Positions 1 through 10,774 are shown, numbered from the stretch's first letter. The stretch is DNA of 48,905 nucleotides from Perkinsus marinus ATCC 50983 (GCF_000006405.1 NW_003200415.1:237330-286234), one strand, 5' to 3'. Program-made: numbers and translations. The notes: generated by a model from the letters alone, not told the origin.

Positions 1-770
1 ACCACTTTCTGGTTCGGGTTTCTACACCCAGATTCTATGAGCAATAGAGTATTGGAATGTGGAAGGAACTTCAGACTGAAGGCTTTAGTAGCAGACTCAG
101 TAAGGTTGAGTCAACTTACCTACCGGCAGCATTGTTGGGCTTTTATGTCATGTCACAGTCAACAGACGCGACCATTTTGAAAGACTAAAGCTCAAAAACC
201 CGAAAAACTGAATTTTTTTTCAATTCTTTCTAGAAACAATCGAACTAGTATTTCTTCGTATTCTTCTCGAAAACAAATAACTAGAAAGAAATAAAAAGAA
301 ATAATTAGGGAGAACCCGTAAATCGCATCATGCGATTTACGTAGTGTTCTTTTTCACAGAAACGTGAAGCGCATCGCTCCGTAGGAGTTAAGCAAGATAA
401 ATGAAGGTCCATTTACGGGGCTAGTTCGAGGACGAATGCATTGTGATTTACCGTTAGATGGGAATGAGCTCGCCGAGCTCGCTGAGCTCAGCTCAGAATC
501 CTCCTCGTGGAAACTCAACTATAATGTTTATTGTATTTTTTAAGTCGTATGGAGGGCTTCTAGGTTATCTCCATTTGATTGGCTTCACAACACCCTAGTT
601 CATTGACCTTCGTGGTTGACGTAATGTTAGAGCTAGGATGTTGTACATAGGAGGTAAAGCTTAGAAGCGCCACGGGCTTAATAAACCGGTGGCAACCACC
701 CAAACCTTCATATTTCTGAACATAGTATAGGTGGTTACAGCAAATCCATAAATATGGAGTTGAAACTTTC
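1..770. other. Non-coding left flank
   Basis: I see no gene here. The stretch is moderately AT-rich, with an odd-centre palindrome at 318-340 and a cluster of GAGCTC-type palindromic words around 466-500. The open frames are short and have no recognisable protein. Confidence 0.5.
318..340. repeat. Odd-centre palindrome, 11-bp arms
   Basis: Arms GTAAATCGCAT and ATGCGATTTAC are perfect and separated by a single C at 329. It belongs to the recurrent palindrome class described in the findings. Confidence 0.85.
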
Positions 771-774
771 AAGG

Positions 775-817
775 GAACTACAAGATCACTTTCAACTTGG
801 AAGTGATCTTGTAGTTC
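775..817. repeat. Odd-centre palindrome, 21-bp arms
   Basis: Two 21-bp arms flank a single C at 796. Twenty of 21 positions pair and the remaining pair is G.T. It lies about 50 bp left of the tetranucleotide satellite. Confidence 0.85.
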
Positions 818-865
818 TCTTTAGAGTGACTCAGTTATTACTGCGCACGAACACTCGTGTGCGTG

Positions 866-1347
866 CGTGCGTCCGTCCGTCCGTCCGTCCGTCCGTCCGT
901 CCGTCCGTCCGTCCGTCCGTCCGTCCGTCCGTCCGTCCGTCCGACCGACCGACCGACCGACCGACCGACCGACCGACCGACCGACCGACCGACCGACCGA
1001 CCGACCGACCGACCGACCGACCGACCGACCGACCGACCGACCGACCGACCGACCGACCGACCGACCGACCGACCGACCGACCGACCGACCGACCGACCGA
1101 CCGACCGACCGACCGACCGACCGACCGACCGACCGACCGACCGACCGACCGACCGACCGACCGACCGACCGACCGACCGACCGACCGACCGACCGACCGA
1201 CCGACCGACCGACCGACCGACCGACCGACCGACCGACCGACCGACCGACCGACCGACCGACCGACCGACCGACCGACCGACCGACCGACCGACCGACCGA
1301 CCGACCGACCGACCGACCGACCGACCGACCGACCGACCGACCGACCG
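866..1347. repeat. Tetranucleotide satellite, (CCGT)n then (CCGA)n
   Basis: A run of CCGT units (about 867-942) changes abruptly into about 100 CCGA units (943-1346) with no visible interruption. Both strands and several frames stay open because no stop codon fits the repeat, so the Arg/Pro/Thr/Asp and Ser/Val/Gly/Arg open frames here are artefacts. The left edge is a short GTGCGTGCGT stretch, from which the CCGT run may have grown by slippage; CCGA then differs by one base and was amplified separately. Confidence 0.95.
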
Positions 1348-1554
1348 TGCGTGAGCAAAAATTCTGACCCGACCAGGGCGATTCAGAAGACAAACAGGGT
1401 ATCACTCTGTCCCCCGTTGACTCCTCATCAGCGTAAAAATATAGCGAAAGTGTGGCTGTTGCTTTGCCCGCTTATTTTTCACGAAACGATTCTGCGCACA
1501 AGTGATGAACTGTTAGCTCAGCACGTTAGTATTCACGACTCCCAACCGAATGAC

Positions 1555-1719
1555 TATTAACAACGAGTAGACAAGTTTACGGTTGTGAAACTGAGATTGA
1601 GCGTATCAATGTCATTTAATATAATGGCTCAGGGAAAAAACACCATCAATTGCGGGGCACGCACGTACACAGGACTGCACGCACGAACAAAGCAAGACCG
1701 GGCTCGTCAATCCTCAATA
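1555..1719 (-). repeat. 3' LTR of the BEL/Pao element
   Basis: This 165-bp repeat matches 7285-7449 base for base as read. In element orientation it is the downstream LTR. The last codons of pol lie inside it. Confidence 0.9.
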
Positions 1720-4700
1720 CGCCCCCTCTGCCCCGACAATTGAGGGTGATGCAGAATCGGCACAACATTATAGTGATGATGATCAACAACGCTACCGTCA
1801 GTTAAGACAATACGGATCCTTCTACCTTCATCTAGCAGATCCTTCACATGACCCAAACGGTATCCGGGGCTCAGCTTCTTTTCCGGATGGTAGATCAGCA
1901 CTGGGTCACCAATCGTAGGCTTCAGGATCTTGTTCTTCAAGCTCTGGTACCCCATAGAGCGAGCGACAGCCATCCTCATGTCGCGGAACATCTCATTCAG
2001 GAAATAACACCGCACTGCTCTAACGCGGTGAGAAATAGGAAGAGTAGAAGAGCCACCAGCGAGGACGCAACCTCGCTTACGAGTAAATCCACGAGCCAAT
2101 TGATCAGGCGTAACCACGACAAACTCGCCAGATGGCTCGTCAGAGTTAGCATAATCCAACGGACGAGTATTCATCAGGAACGTTACCTCCCTGCAGATAC
2201 TCTCCAAATCGACATCGTCCTTGCGTCGCGGACGTCGTCGTCCCACAAATCCCGCTTGGCTCCTCAGAAGCGTCTTTGCGATCTTTATGCCAATACCATG
2301 AGCACGTTCACCGCCACCACTACGCCATGGAGATCGCACTGGCAGCAATGAAACCGTCCCATTCAACAGGCGAGAAACCTCTTTGGGGAAACGTGCACTG
2401 CGGAAGTAAGCAGCATTATCACACCACAATCTTCTCAACCCGCCTTGTTCAGTCTGCACTCGGACGAGAGAATTCAAGACGTCTATCGTGGTCTCGCCAG
2501 TCGGAACCCAAGTGGAGTGGAAGGTATGGAGACAGTAGACGGTAAGCACCTTGGTCGTCCCGGACCAACCTTTGATATCTCCAAGGCTCAGGACGTCGAC
2601 GAACACATCGTGGTACGGTTCCCACGCTGTGGCTTGGGTGCGATGAGGTCCAGCACCCGGTGGCTGAGTCCACGTACGACGAGCTCGGATGAGCTGACAA
2701 ACGAAACAGTGCTTTACCAAGGCGCGAACATCCATACGTAGGCGAGGCAAGTAGAACCGATCATACACAGATGCCACAGTCGAGCGGACATTTCCGTGTT
2801 TGCTCAGCCGGTGCGAGTCGAGACAGATCTTTGCTCGAAACGCACGACAACACTCATCCTTCGGGATAACAGGCAAGTAGGTACAACCACCGTCTGCAGA
2901 GCCGTTTCGGAAACAATACACCCCTGCGGTCTCATCGTGTACGTACGGGCCGGCACACGACAGAAAAGGAGGCTTCATCTGCTGCTGCAGAGATCTCACA
3001 AGGTAGTTGACATTATCGGCCTCGAGTCGGACATCCTCAACTCTCTTCGCAGACGGCCTCAGAGCATTGAAAACTCTGTGCAGGAAGAGGAAATCGGTAA
3101 GGACGCCATTCACATCCCAATTGCAACCACATAGAGTCTCGATAAATGGCTTCGGCTGTTGTTCATCGGCAGCGGAATCGGCTGCACAACAGGCAAGGAA
3201 ACTCTCTGTAGAAGGCATAGCACTCAAAAGAGTGTAAATGTCCACATCATGAGCATCTTCATCCATCAGCTCCGCCCCCTCAGATCTCATGATCCAAGAC
3301 AGGCCTACTCCTTCAGCTTCCGGCTCTGAGAAGATCTCGGGGAAGTCACCAGTGTTACCAGGACCACCATGGAGAGCATCGACCAGCTTCATCCGTTGGC
3401 CTGATTCTAGGTGGACCTCTCTCTCGAAGAGTCGCGAGAGCATATCCGGCATGGTGTTCGACTTACCCTCGATGTGTTTCACCACCACTGTTCCGGCCCC
3501 CAAGGTCTTCAGGTAGTCGAGCTCATCCCGGAGGGCGTTGAGGGTTCGCAACACTGCCCTCCGCTCTAGTGATGATCTAGACACACCCCCATGACCGTTG
3601 ATCCACTGCACCGTCGGTTTATTATCCGATCTTACGGTCAAGGTAATCGAAGGTAAGGTTCCTGACAGTGTCGTCGCTAAGTGAGCCACAATATCAATAG
3701 CGCACTGCACCGCTCGACAACAAACGGATAATTCACGGCGATTTGAATGATAATGTTGCTGAGCGAGAGTGAATCTCCAAGCCCCAGATGCAAGAAGATA
3801 TCGAGTGGCTCCACTATCACCATTTGGGTGCACTATCGATACAGTGTACCCTGCTCCAATGTTAGAGGCATCGGCCGCGACTTCGATATGTAAAGGATCA
3901 GCGCTTTCTCGAAGTGGAGTGTCATGTAAGCACGGAGTGATCGTCGCCGTTCTCTCTAAAATCCAGTTCATCAGCGACCGAGCAACAGACCTCTGTAGAT
4001 CAGATAGTTTGGAAAAATCGCACGAGCTTCTCCAATCGACCTTCGCAAAGGTGTGGGCAAACCAGCTTCGGATAGTATCCGCTAGCACCCGGTCGATTGG
4101 GTGGCAACCAGCACAGTCATATGCTAGGTTCCCGCCGAGAGAGAAGATAAAAGCCTTAGTCACCGTCGTCGTGACGTTACCATCCAACACTTGTAACACT
4201 GATGTGGCCTGCTGCCGAGCCAACTGGAGCCGATCACCTCGGTTGCAATCGACGCGAAGAAGAGGCGTCGGTCCACTCTCATCGTAAGTCATTGTGCATC
4301 CCAGTAAGTCGGCGGAATCCGACCATACGAAGAGGGAAGTCGGTAGGTTCATCCGCTCTAGGATATCGGCAACATGACTCCTTGATGACCTGATGGCGAT
4401 CGCTTGGAATTTCTTCCGAGATACCCCGAAGGCGCATCTCTGTAGTGTATATATCAACCAACATACTGCTGAAGCACCGTCCACTCCCGCACATAGAATG
4501 TCATCAACGAAGCAGAGTAATAGGAAACAAAGAAGCAACATTGCACAGAGAGCTCTGAATGCTGCTATCAGGTCTCCCAGAGTATGCCCCAAACTTCCAG
4601 GACCAGTGGTGACGCCGAAGACACAGCGGTTGCTCGTGTACAGCGATGAACGTACCACCAACAAGGCAAGTAGGCCCAACCAGCGCAATTTATAGAACGC

Positions 4701-5927
4701 GCGTGAACAATCCATGACCCACATGACTCCCGATCCATACAGACGAGTCACCGCTATGCAGATAGAAACCGTGACCGAGGAACTGGACCCTCTTGTGAAA
4801 CGACGATTGGCCCGTCGCAGATCGACGACAAGTCTATCTCGTCGCTTGAGAGCTCCTGGGATCATGAATACAACCGATGGAGGGAGAATGTGGGTGGTCT
4901 TGGAGAGTGTGTGAATCTCTTCCTCAGATCTCTTTATCCACCATCCTCTCTCTTCATATCCTCGGACTAGCTCGTCAAAGGTCTTCTGCTTCTCGAGGGT
5001 TAATCGTTCGTATGCGCGTTCCGCAATTCGACGGACAGCCGTTGGAATTTGTACATGACTCGCCTCGCCCAAGGAATCACATCTAAGCTCAAACACGTGA
5101 GTCTGTCGGGAGTCGTCACGTATTTCATCAGCACGGAGCTTCCGTAGACGAGCAAACCAGTGTTGACACTTCCGCATTGGCCACCACCCTTGGCTGACCA
5201 ATCGGTCAAGCAGGTCAGTTGAGATTGGTGGTACCGTGTCGAAAGGAATGTCCATCTCCTCAGATGATGAGGGCGGGAGGGGAAGTCGTTCATAGGATGT
5301 GTCTGCATCCTGTCGGCCCTCAATCATAGTCGTCAGCAGGCAGCCAGCAGCTTCGTCGTCCCATTTCCCATCCCCTAGACTGGGATCAAGAATACATATA
5401 TTAGACTCTTCGGTCACTGAGCATCGAGCAACGGTAGGCACCGATTCTTGCGGGAATCGGACAAGGGGCAGATCATTACCAGCGAGCGTCACTCGGCTCT
5501 CGCCTGAGTCAATCGATATTTTATAATCACGCAAAAAGACTCGACCCGCGATAATCACTGGGCAATCAGATAAGGGGCCCCGTGATACTTGAGGTAGCAG
5601 GTACAAATATCTGTCACGAGTAGTTCCCCATCCCTGCTGTTCCCGGAGCTGCATTGGGAACTTCACTTTGCGACTCACTTTTCGACTGGACGAGTCAGCA
5701 AGCTTCACTTGGAAACTACACGTCTCAATTGGGAATGATTTTAAAGGGAAAGAGTCATCGTACAATAAAAAATCAAGACCAGCCCCGGTGTCTAATAATA
5801 ACCGGGCATCTATCCAACTCATACAAGTGGGGGTAGTAGCAAGACGACAACATAACCAGTAAGCAGATGGTACCGAAGCCCTATCACGAGTGATAGGAAG
5901 CAGTTTCAAGTCCTGCTCAGGACTCAT
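1707..5927 (-). CDS. Pol polyprotein of the BEL/Pao element
   Basis: A 1406-aa frame with domains in the order protease (around 5,800), reverse transcriptase (about 4,950-4,350, FVDD-type centre near 4,500), RNase H (about 3,900-3,450), integrase zinc region (about 2,800-2,690) and integrase core (about 2,600-2,050). The integrase C-terminal part has the GG-ER and NTRPL-type signatures typical of BEL/Pao elements. It overlaps the gag-like frame by 4 nt. The many plus-strand open frames beneath it are shadows. Confidence 0.85.
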   Translation of the reverse strand: MSPEQDLKLLPITRDRASVPSAYWLCCRLATTPTCMSWIDARLLLDTGAGLDFLLYDDSFPLKSFPIETCSFQVKLADSSSRKVSRKVKFPMQLREQQGWGTTRDRYLYLLPQVSRGPLSDCPVIIAGRVFLRDYKISIDSGESRVTLAGNDLPLVRFPQESVPTVARCSVTEESNICILDPSLGDGKWDDEAAGCLLTTMIEGRQDADTSYERLPLPPSSSEEMDIPFDTVPPISTDLLDRLVSQGWWPMRKCQHWFARLRKLRADEIRDDSRQTHVFELRCDSLGEASHVQIPTAVRRIAERAYERLTLEKQKTFDELVRGYEERGWWIKRSEEEIHTLSKTTHILPPSVVFMIPGALKRRDRLVVDLRRANRRFTRGSSSSVTVSICIAVTRLYGSGVMWVMDCSRAFYKLRWLGLLALLVVRSSLYTSNRCVFGVTTGPGSLGHTLGDLIAAFRALCAMLLLCFLLLCFVDDILCAGVDGASAVCWLIYTLQRCAFGVSRKKFQAIAIRSSRSHVADILERMNLPTSLFVWSDSADLLGCTMTYDESGPTPLLRVDCNRGDRLQLARQQATSVLQVLDGNVTTTVTKAFIFSLGGNLAYDCAGCHPIDRVLADTIRSWFAHTFAKVDWRSSCDFSKLSDLQRSVARSLMNWILERTATITPCLHDTPLRESADPLHIEVAADASNIGAGYTVSIVHPNGDSGATRYLLASGAWRFTLAQQHYHSNRRELSVCCRAVQCAIDIVAHLATTLSGTLPSITLTVRSDNKPTVQWINGHGGVSRSSLERRAVLRTLNALRDELDYLKTLGAGTVVVKHIEGKSNTMPDMLSRLFEREVHLESGQRMKLVDALHGGPGNTGDFPEIFSEPEAEGVGLSWIMRSEGAELMDEDAHDVDIYTLLSAMPSTESFLACCAADSAADEQQPKPFIETLCGCNWDVNGVLTDFLFLHRVFNALRPSAKRVEDVRLEADNVNYLVRSLQQQMKPPFLSCAGPYVHDETAGVYCFRNGSADGGCTYLPVIPKDECCRAFRAKICLDSHRLSKHGNVRSTVASVYDRFYLPRLRMDVRALVKHCFVCQLIRARRTWTQPPGAGPHRTQATAWEPYHDVFVDVLSLGDIKGWSGTTKVLTVYCLHTFHSTWVPTGETTIDVLNSLVRVQTEQGGLRRLWCDNAAYFRSARFPKEVSRLLNGTVSLLPVRSPWRSGGGERAHGIGIKIAKTLLRSQAGFVGRRRPRRKDDVDLESICREVTFLMNTRPLDYANSDEPSGEFVVVTPDQLARGFTRKRGCVLAGGSSTLPISHRVRAVRCYFLNEMFRDMRMAVARSMGYQSLKNKILKPTIGDPVLIYHPEKKLSPGYRLGHVKDLLDEGRRIRIVLTDGSVVDHHHYNVVPILHHPQLSGQRGRIED

Positions 5928-7285
5928 GAGAAAGGGGCAAACCGGTCAGAACGGATGCTGTTCTTCGTCAGTCGAGAGATAACGGCATCCCTATCAGTGC
6001 CAGCCTTGAGAGCAACTATTCGGAAGAACGGATTACGACGTCCTTTTCCCTTCAAAGGGAAGTTGCTCTCCATTTCAGGAATGGCCTTCTGCAGATCGTC
6101 ACCCCACAGTCCAATGACCTTGATCAATTGGTCAGGCTTATATCGTTCACACCACTGCTTGGGGGTTACTGAGCGAGATCCCGATCCGGAGTTAACCTTA
6201 TCCACTGAGGCAGCAGAATCCTGTTTGCTTGCCGGCTTCGAGGATAAACTCTCTTCGCAGGTGTCGTCGTACATGGCGGCGTGAACACTATCGACCCCTT
6301 TCGTCGGTTTCATTATTGAGGCTTGGTCCTTTGTTCGGCATACCCATCGGATTGCCTCACAAACACTTCGCACTCCGTCTGATGCCTCATCGAATGGCAC
6401 CGCCGTCTCCCAGTCCTCATCGACAGAGGCTAACCCCGACAGCTGGCAAATTCTCTCCATAACCTTCTCAATGATATGCTGTGGGAACTTCGCCAGAACT
6501 TGTCTTGTCAATGAACGTCGCTCCGACACGTCGTTCGGGTAGACATCTGTGAATAGATGGTAGATATCGGCGGCGGACTCCAGGAAATCCTCGATCTGCT
6601 TAACCCCTGTAAATGTGAGATTGCGTAACTTCTCCTCGTAGGTCTCCTTCAACACTGATCTGCGGCAATACCTCGTCAGAAGGACATTGCGGACCAAATT
6701 CCAATCCTGTGAGTGGGTACGTGACGCTACAGTGGCCTTCTTATGGACCGGTCGGACATTACTCAGAGAGGAAAGGAATTTGGTCATGACAGATACTTTG
6801 ACCTCCTCGTGCACTAGCAAATGTCCTTGCTGGTGATACTCAGCGGCTCCTGCTTCAACGAAGGTGTGTTCAATAGCATGATAGTGCGATTGGAGATCTG
6901 TTGCTTCACAGAGTTGAGGCAGACATAACTTAGTCACTGTCGCTGCCGGGCATCGTGAGGAGCGTGACTTCGGAGTGGTATACACCTCATGCTCCTCCTC
7001 CTCGGACCGTGGAGAGAGTCGACTGAAACCTTCCTTCCGTGATATCTCGCTGACGGATCGGTCAGCCAGGGCCTCAAGTTCAGCAATACGGGCCTCGAGG
7101 CTACCTATCTTAGAAAGATTACTGGCCTCCTTGGACGCGAGGTCGCTCATAAGCTGCTGAGTATCATCCTTCTCGTCGGAGATGATGTTGTTGAGAGCCT
7201 CGCGAGTATCCCGGAGGGAACGGCGCGTAGCGGCCAACTCTCTACGGGCTTCAGAGAGCTCAGCGAGCTCCTCAGGTGTCGCCAT
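5924..7285 (-). CDS. Gag-like protein of the BEL/Pao element
   Basis: A 453-aa frame begins MATPEELAELSEARRELAAT. The first 90 residues are Glu/Arg/Leu-rich with heptad-like spacing, which suggests a coiled coil. The rest is a mixed helical-looking region with no clear CCHC zinc knuckle. Its position in front of pol and the short overlap with it identify it as the structural-protein frame. It is a transposon gene, not a host gene. Confidence 0.75.
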   Translation of the reverse strand: MATPEELAELSEARRELAATRRSLRDTREALNNIISDEKDDTQQLMSDLASKEASNLSKIGSLEARIAELEALADRSVSEISRKEGFSRLSPRSEEEEHEVYTTPKSRSSRCPAATVTKLCLPQLCEATDLQSHYHAIEHTFVEAGAAEYHQQGHLLVHEEVKVSVMTKFLSSLSNVRPVHKKATVASRTHSQDWNLVRNVLLTRYCRRSVLKETYEEKLRNLTFTGVKQIEDFLESAADIYHLFTDVYPNDVSERRSLTRQVLAKFPQHIIEKVMERICQLSGLASVDEDWETAVPFDEASDGVRSVCEAIRWVCRTKDQASIMKPTKGVDSVHAAMYDDTCEESLSSKPASKQDSAASVDKVNSGSGSRSVTPKQWCERYKPDQLIKVIGLWGDDLQKAIPEMESNFPLKGKGRRNPFFRIVALKAGTDRDAVISRLTKNSIRSDRFAPFS

Positions 7286-7449
7286 ATTAACAACGAGTAG
7301 ACAAGTTTACGGTTGTGAAACTGAGATTGAGCGTATCAATGTCATTTAATATAATGGCTCAGGGAAAAAACACCATCAATTGCGGGGCACGCACGTACAC
7401 AGGACTGCACGCACGAACAAAGCAAGACCGGGCTCGTCAATCCTCAATA
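7285..7449 (-). repeat. 5' LTR of the BEL/Pao element
   Basis: This is the upstream copy of the 165-bp repeat in element orientation. Its inner edge coincides with the first codon of the gag-like frame, leaving no obvious separate leader. Confidence 0.9.
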
Positions 7450-8723
7450 GACCTAGGGTCAAATCCCACGATGGTCATTTTTCTCACATGTCTCCATAAG
7501 GAGACAGTGGTCGGCCACGTCGACGACGCCAGCCAACACCCGACGACCTTTTGTTTTTTAATCACCCAATTTCCAAAATAATCTCAATGAGAGCCCGCAG
7601 AATTCTTGCTAGGAAGCTCAGCGAGCCCCGCCCCTTCGCACCGAAGACCTAGTAGCAAGAAAGTGTCAGTTAGCTAGAATGTATGTTTCCTTTTGCTGTT
7701 GTGCTTGTCTGCAGGAACGCAGTGGTTGATATACACTGTATATTAGACAGAAGAGCAAAGCAGCAAATTCACTTTACAAATACGCAAACTCGCCGTATTT
7801 TATAACAGAAATTGCCCGAATAAATATCGTTTGCTAGTTTGTATTTCAAAAGATTGCTACAATATATAAAAGTGGCGGCTGTGTGTAGTGCTACGATGTA
7901 ACAAAATAGAGCAAGTTTGCTCATAGAAGCGGCAAACCAGTAGACTGCTCCATCTACGATTGCGCAAACTGCTACTTTACAGTGGAGTAATTTGCTGCTT
8001 AACGAATAAATAAGTCCGCAAGGGAGCAAATTCCTGCTTTGCCACTAGAGACTTCCGAAAAGGACGAAGCAAATTGTCACGCGTGGAATTCAAAATGAAC
8101 GAATGTCGCGTGTGTGGGATGCTAAAGTTCCCACTTCGCAATTTTCTCCGCGTTCAGTTTTGGCCTGTATAGTCCTTCATCACTCCTACACAGTCGATCC
8201 TAATTGCTCTAAGAAGGCTTAGATACGGGCGCTGATGGATGGATATTCCACGTGCAGGATATCAGGTCCCTTCGTAGTGATACTTATCAAAAAGTAGACT
8301 CTCCGGCATGCTCCATGCCGTCATAGTGAGCCGTGGGATGAAGATTACCATGATGCGTACCAGGTGGGGGATCCTCACTAACTCAGTGCTTCACTGCCAG
8401 ACACTGAGGATATAAAGTGTTACGTTTGGTAGGTTACACCATCACCACGTATCCTGTGAGCGTAGTGTAAGTGAAACAGCACCCATAATGGGGGACCCAT
8501 CACTGTTACGTGTGGCACAAAGTTGTGCAGCACGCAACTCAAGCTAGAGTCTCCACTACTATAGTGAGAAGTTCACTTGGCCTGAGCTGTTATTCCCTGA
8601 GATTTTGGGTGCGCCATGTTGCGATAAGTCAAGTATCATGAAGTATGGTGCTTGAATGTCTTCCTTGAGCCCTCGAGTGTTTGCAAGTCTTCACGACGCG
8701 CTCGAGATACAACCCACATACTC

Positions 8724-8742
8724 GATTCGAGTGACTCGAATC
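8724..8742. repeat. Odd-centre palindrome, 9-bp arms
   Basis: GATTCGAGT and ACTCGAATC flank a single G at 8733, with perfect pairing. Confidence 0.8.
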
Positions 8743-8812
8743 ACCAGTGATGGTGTAAACTATTGCGTCGTAGTAAGACGTTAGCAGCTCGTAATCAGCA
8801 CTTCTGATCTAC

Positions 8813-8833
8813 ACTTCTTTAAGAAGTCTTCTT
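8813..8833. repeat. Two overlapping odd-centre palindromes
   Basis: ACTTCTT and AAGAAGT flank a single T at 8820. AAGAAG and CTTCTT then flank a single T at 8827, sharing an arm with the first. Confidence 0.65.
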
Positions 8834-9991
8834 ATACCCAAGTTCCAGAATAAGTCGAGGGAAGGTGCGCTCAACCGATGATGAGGCTGAAAGGAATTCA
8901 ACGAAACAGCTCAGCCTCCTGAAGAACTGGGTGCTGCGTTGATAGACTGAGAGGTTCAGGATACCGCAAAAATCCTCTATCACAAACCGAAGGTGTTAAA
9001 TTGATGTCTTTTCGCGAATGTGATTTCCTTTGTTCGCAAAACTGGTCGCAATAGATTTTTTCTGATTGCAAACTCGTGATGACATGCGGCTGCATATTGC
9101 AGCATGCAGTAGAATGGATATAAGGTGAAATATTGTAATTGAAAGAGAAATGCTACCCCATAACTGTGTTTTCTCGATTGTATATCACTCGTACGAATGA
9201 TGTAAAATGACAAATTCGCTAATAACACCAACAGGGTTGGAGTTTGAGCGAATCAGCAAGACGCTAGTATATATTCCTACAGCGCGCAAGTTACAAGAGA
9301 GCAAATGGCCATAACATAAAAATAACGCAGCGTTGCCACATAGCGGCAACTGCTAATTTGCATATTTCATGCAGGAACATCACACAAGAGCAAACCCTGA
9401 AAGATCCCGGACTAGATAATTACAAGGCAAAACATACGAAACAGCAAATGAGCACAGTTTAACAGAATAAGGAAAACGTGCGAGCGCGGCACGTCTGGGG
9501 CCCAGACTGTGGGCAAAAGTGCCAGCGTGTAAGAGATTCCGGAGAAAATAACAGTGGAGCAAAAAAGCGCCACTTGCTACAAGACACTTCGGAGTTCGCT
9601 ACTTCAAACACTTGGTTGCTGAAATATATACTAGTGGTATAGCTCATCCCTTATACTCCATGTATACTCCCGTCGGGCTGAACACAATCCCATTGTACCG
9701 GAAAGAGAAAACTTGTGGACCGAGTAGTTCGCAGACGGGAACTGGCTGTGGTCGAGTCGCGGTGAGCTTGATGTAATGAGGGAGAACCAGGCTCTGGTAG
9801 AATTGTAGTTAATTGTGTGAGGAAAGGGGAGTTTCCGATCGAATCAGCTTTATATAAAAGTCACAGTTTCTGGACTCCAGAACCCCGAGGAGTTTCGCTC
9901 CAAGACAATCGGAGAATTGATCAGAAGCACAGACTTCGGGGAAAAACTCATTCAAGGACCGTGATATATCATAGAAAGTTTCTATTAGAAA

Positions 9992-10774
9992 CTAACGGCA
10001 TTGGTCGCGGACACAATAACCAGTAGCTTGCTCGTAGACACCCACAAACCCGAAGACCAGACCTTCACCGAAGTGGCTGTCAGTCGCAACATACCCGCAG
10101 AACTCATCTAAACCCTTATCCTCATAGTTATCACATGCATGCTGCACCTCGCCGATGGCGTACTTCAGCATCCTTGTTGATAGCTGTTCAAAACAAGTCT
10201 CAATCTTGGGAAAAGTTTCACATGGGCAGTAGTCGAGCTTGGTGAAGTCGACGAGTCGTCCGGGGACGATAGGATTGAAAAAGGCGTTGTAGGCGTCCTT
10301 GGTCGGACACTGATTAGTGCCGATGCATGTAGAGGTTGCGAGTTGAAGAGCACGCGAGCGCACGAAGATGTAACCATTCAAGACCTGATCGAGCGAGGCG
10401 ATTCTCTTCTTGAGGTGAGCACAGAACTCGTAGGTTGATAAGGAGTCAGCATTCCCGTCTCCCTCGCAAATCTCAGTGATCTGCTGGATGAAATACGCGT
10501 TGATGGCCGTACTGTGAATAGTTTTGCATTTAGAACAGAACCGGTAGCGATCCCTTCCACTTGCAAGATCTCCGTCTCCGAGAACCTCATCCAGCTCACG
10601 GCTGTTGGGGTTAGGCGGTGGAGGAGCCTCCATCAGGGCTTTGTCTATGAACTTGTGGACATCCGGATTACCAAGGAGAGCCGTGAAGTTTGCAACTAGA
10701 TCGTCAGCGAAAGGATCAGCCTGGATGCTCAGGACACCGGCGATGGTTGCGAAGATATTCAGCAGACGAGCCAT
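9992..10774 (-). CDS. Secreted Cys-rich protein, unknown function
   Basis: An intronless frame of 260 aa from the Met at 10,774; the frame extends 12 codons further upstream to 10,810. I chose the inner Met because MARLLNIFATIAGVLSIQA is then a textbook signal peptide, with cleavage likely before DPFADD. The mature part carries about a dozen Cys, many in CxxC or single spacing (FCSKCKT, CPCETF, CIGTNQC) and ends in CVRDQCR, which suggests a disulphide-rich exported or surface domain. I do not recognise the family. It is the only intronless gene in the left half, so it may be a retrocopy or a family that has lost introns. Confidence 0.75.
   Translation of the reverse strand: MARLLNIFATIAGVLSIQADPFADDLVANFTALLGNPDVHKFIDKALMEAPPPPNPNSRELDEVLGDGDLASGRDRYRFCSKCKTIHSTAINAYFIQQITEICEGDGNADSLSTYEFCAHLKKRIASLDQVLNGYIFVRSRALQLATSTCIGTNQCPTKDAYNAFFNPIVPGRLVDFTKLDYCPCETFPKIETCFEQLSTRMLKYAIGEVQHACDNYEDKGLDEFCGYVATDSHFGEGLVFGFVGVYEQATGYCVRDQCR

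Larger units (their letters stand above)
1555..7449 (-). mobile_element. BEL/Pao-type LTR retrotransposon, looks whole
   Basis: The element is bounded by two direct 165-bp repeats (1555-1719 and 7285-7449) that read as identical. On the minus strand it carries a gag-like frame followed by a pol frame that overlaps it by 4 nt. Identical LTRs mean a very recent insertion on a genomic time scale. The order protease, reverse transcriptase, RNase H, integrase and a BEL/Pao-style integrase end support the family call. The terminal bases are TATT...AATA, and GAC flanks both outer ends (1552-1554 and 7450-7452), a possible 3-bp target duplication. Both frames appear open. The layout is very compact: gag begins at the edge of the upstream LTR and pol ends inside the downstream LTR. 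Confidence 0.85.
7450..9980. other. Non-coding AT-rich interval
   Basis: I find no supported gene. Two blocks (about 7,735-8,080 and 8,985-9,640) are rich in the word GCAAA/TTTGC, while the 8,090-8,880 stretch between them lacks this bias and carries the odd-centre palindromes. It may be a younger insertion into older sequence. The open frames (all under 90 codons) lack codon structure or recognisable domains. Confidence 0.4.

Noticed and set aside
754-1560. Long open frames over the tetranucleotide repeat on both strands
   Set aside because: The repeat unit contains no stop in these frames; the predicted peptides are pure repeat translation.
1848-5836. Plus-strand open frames across the retroelement
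   Set aside because: They are antisense shadows of the well-supported pol frame and have no recognisable domains.
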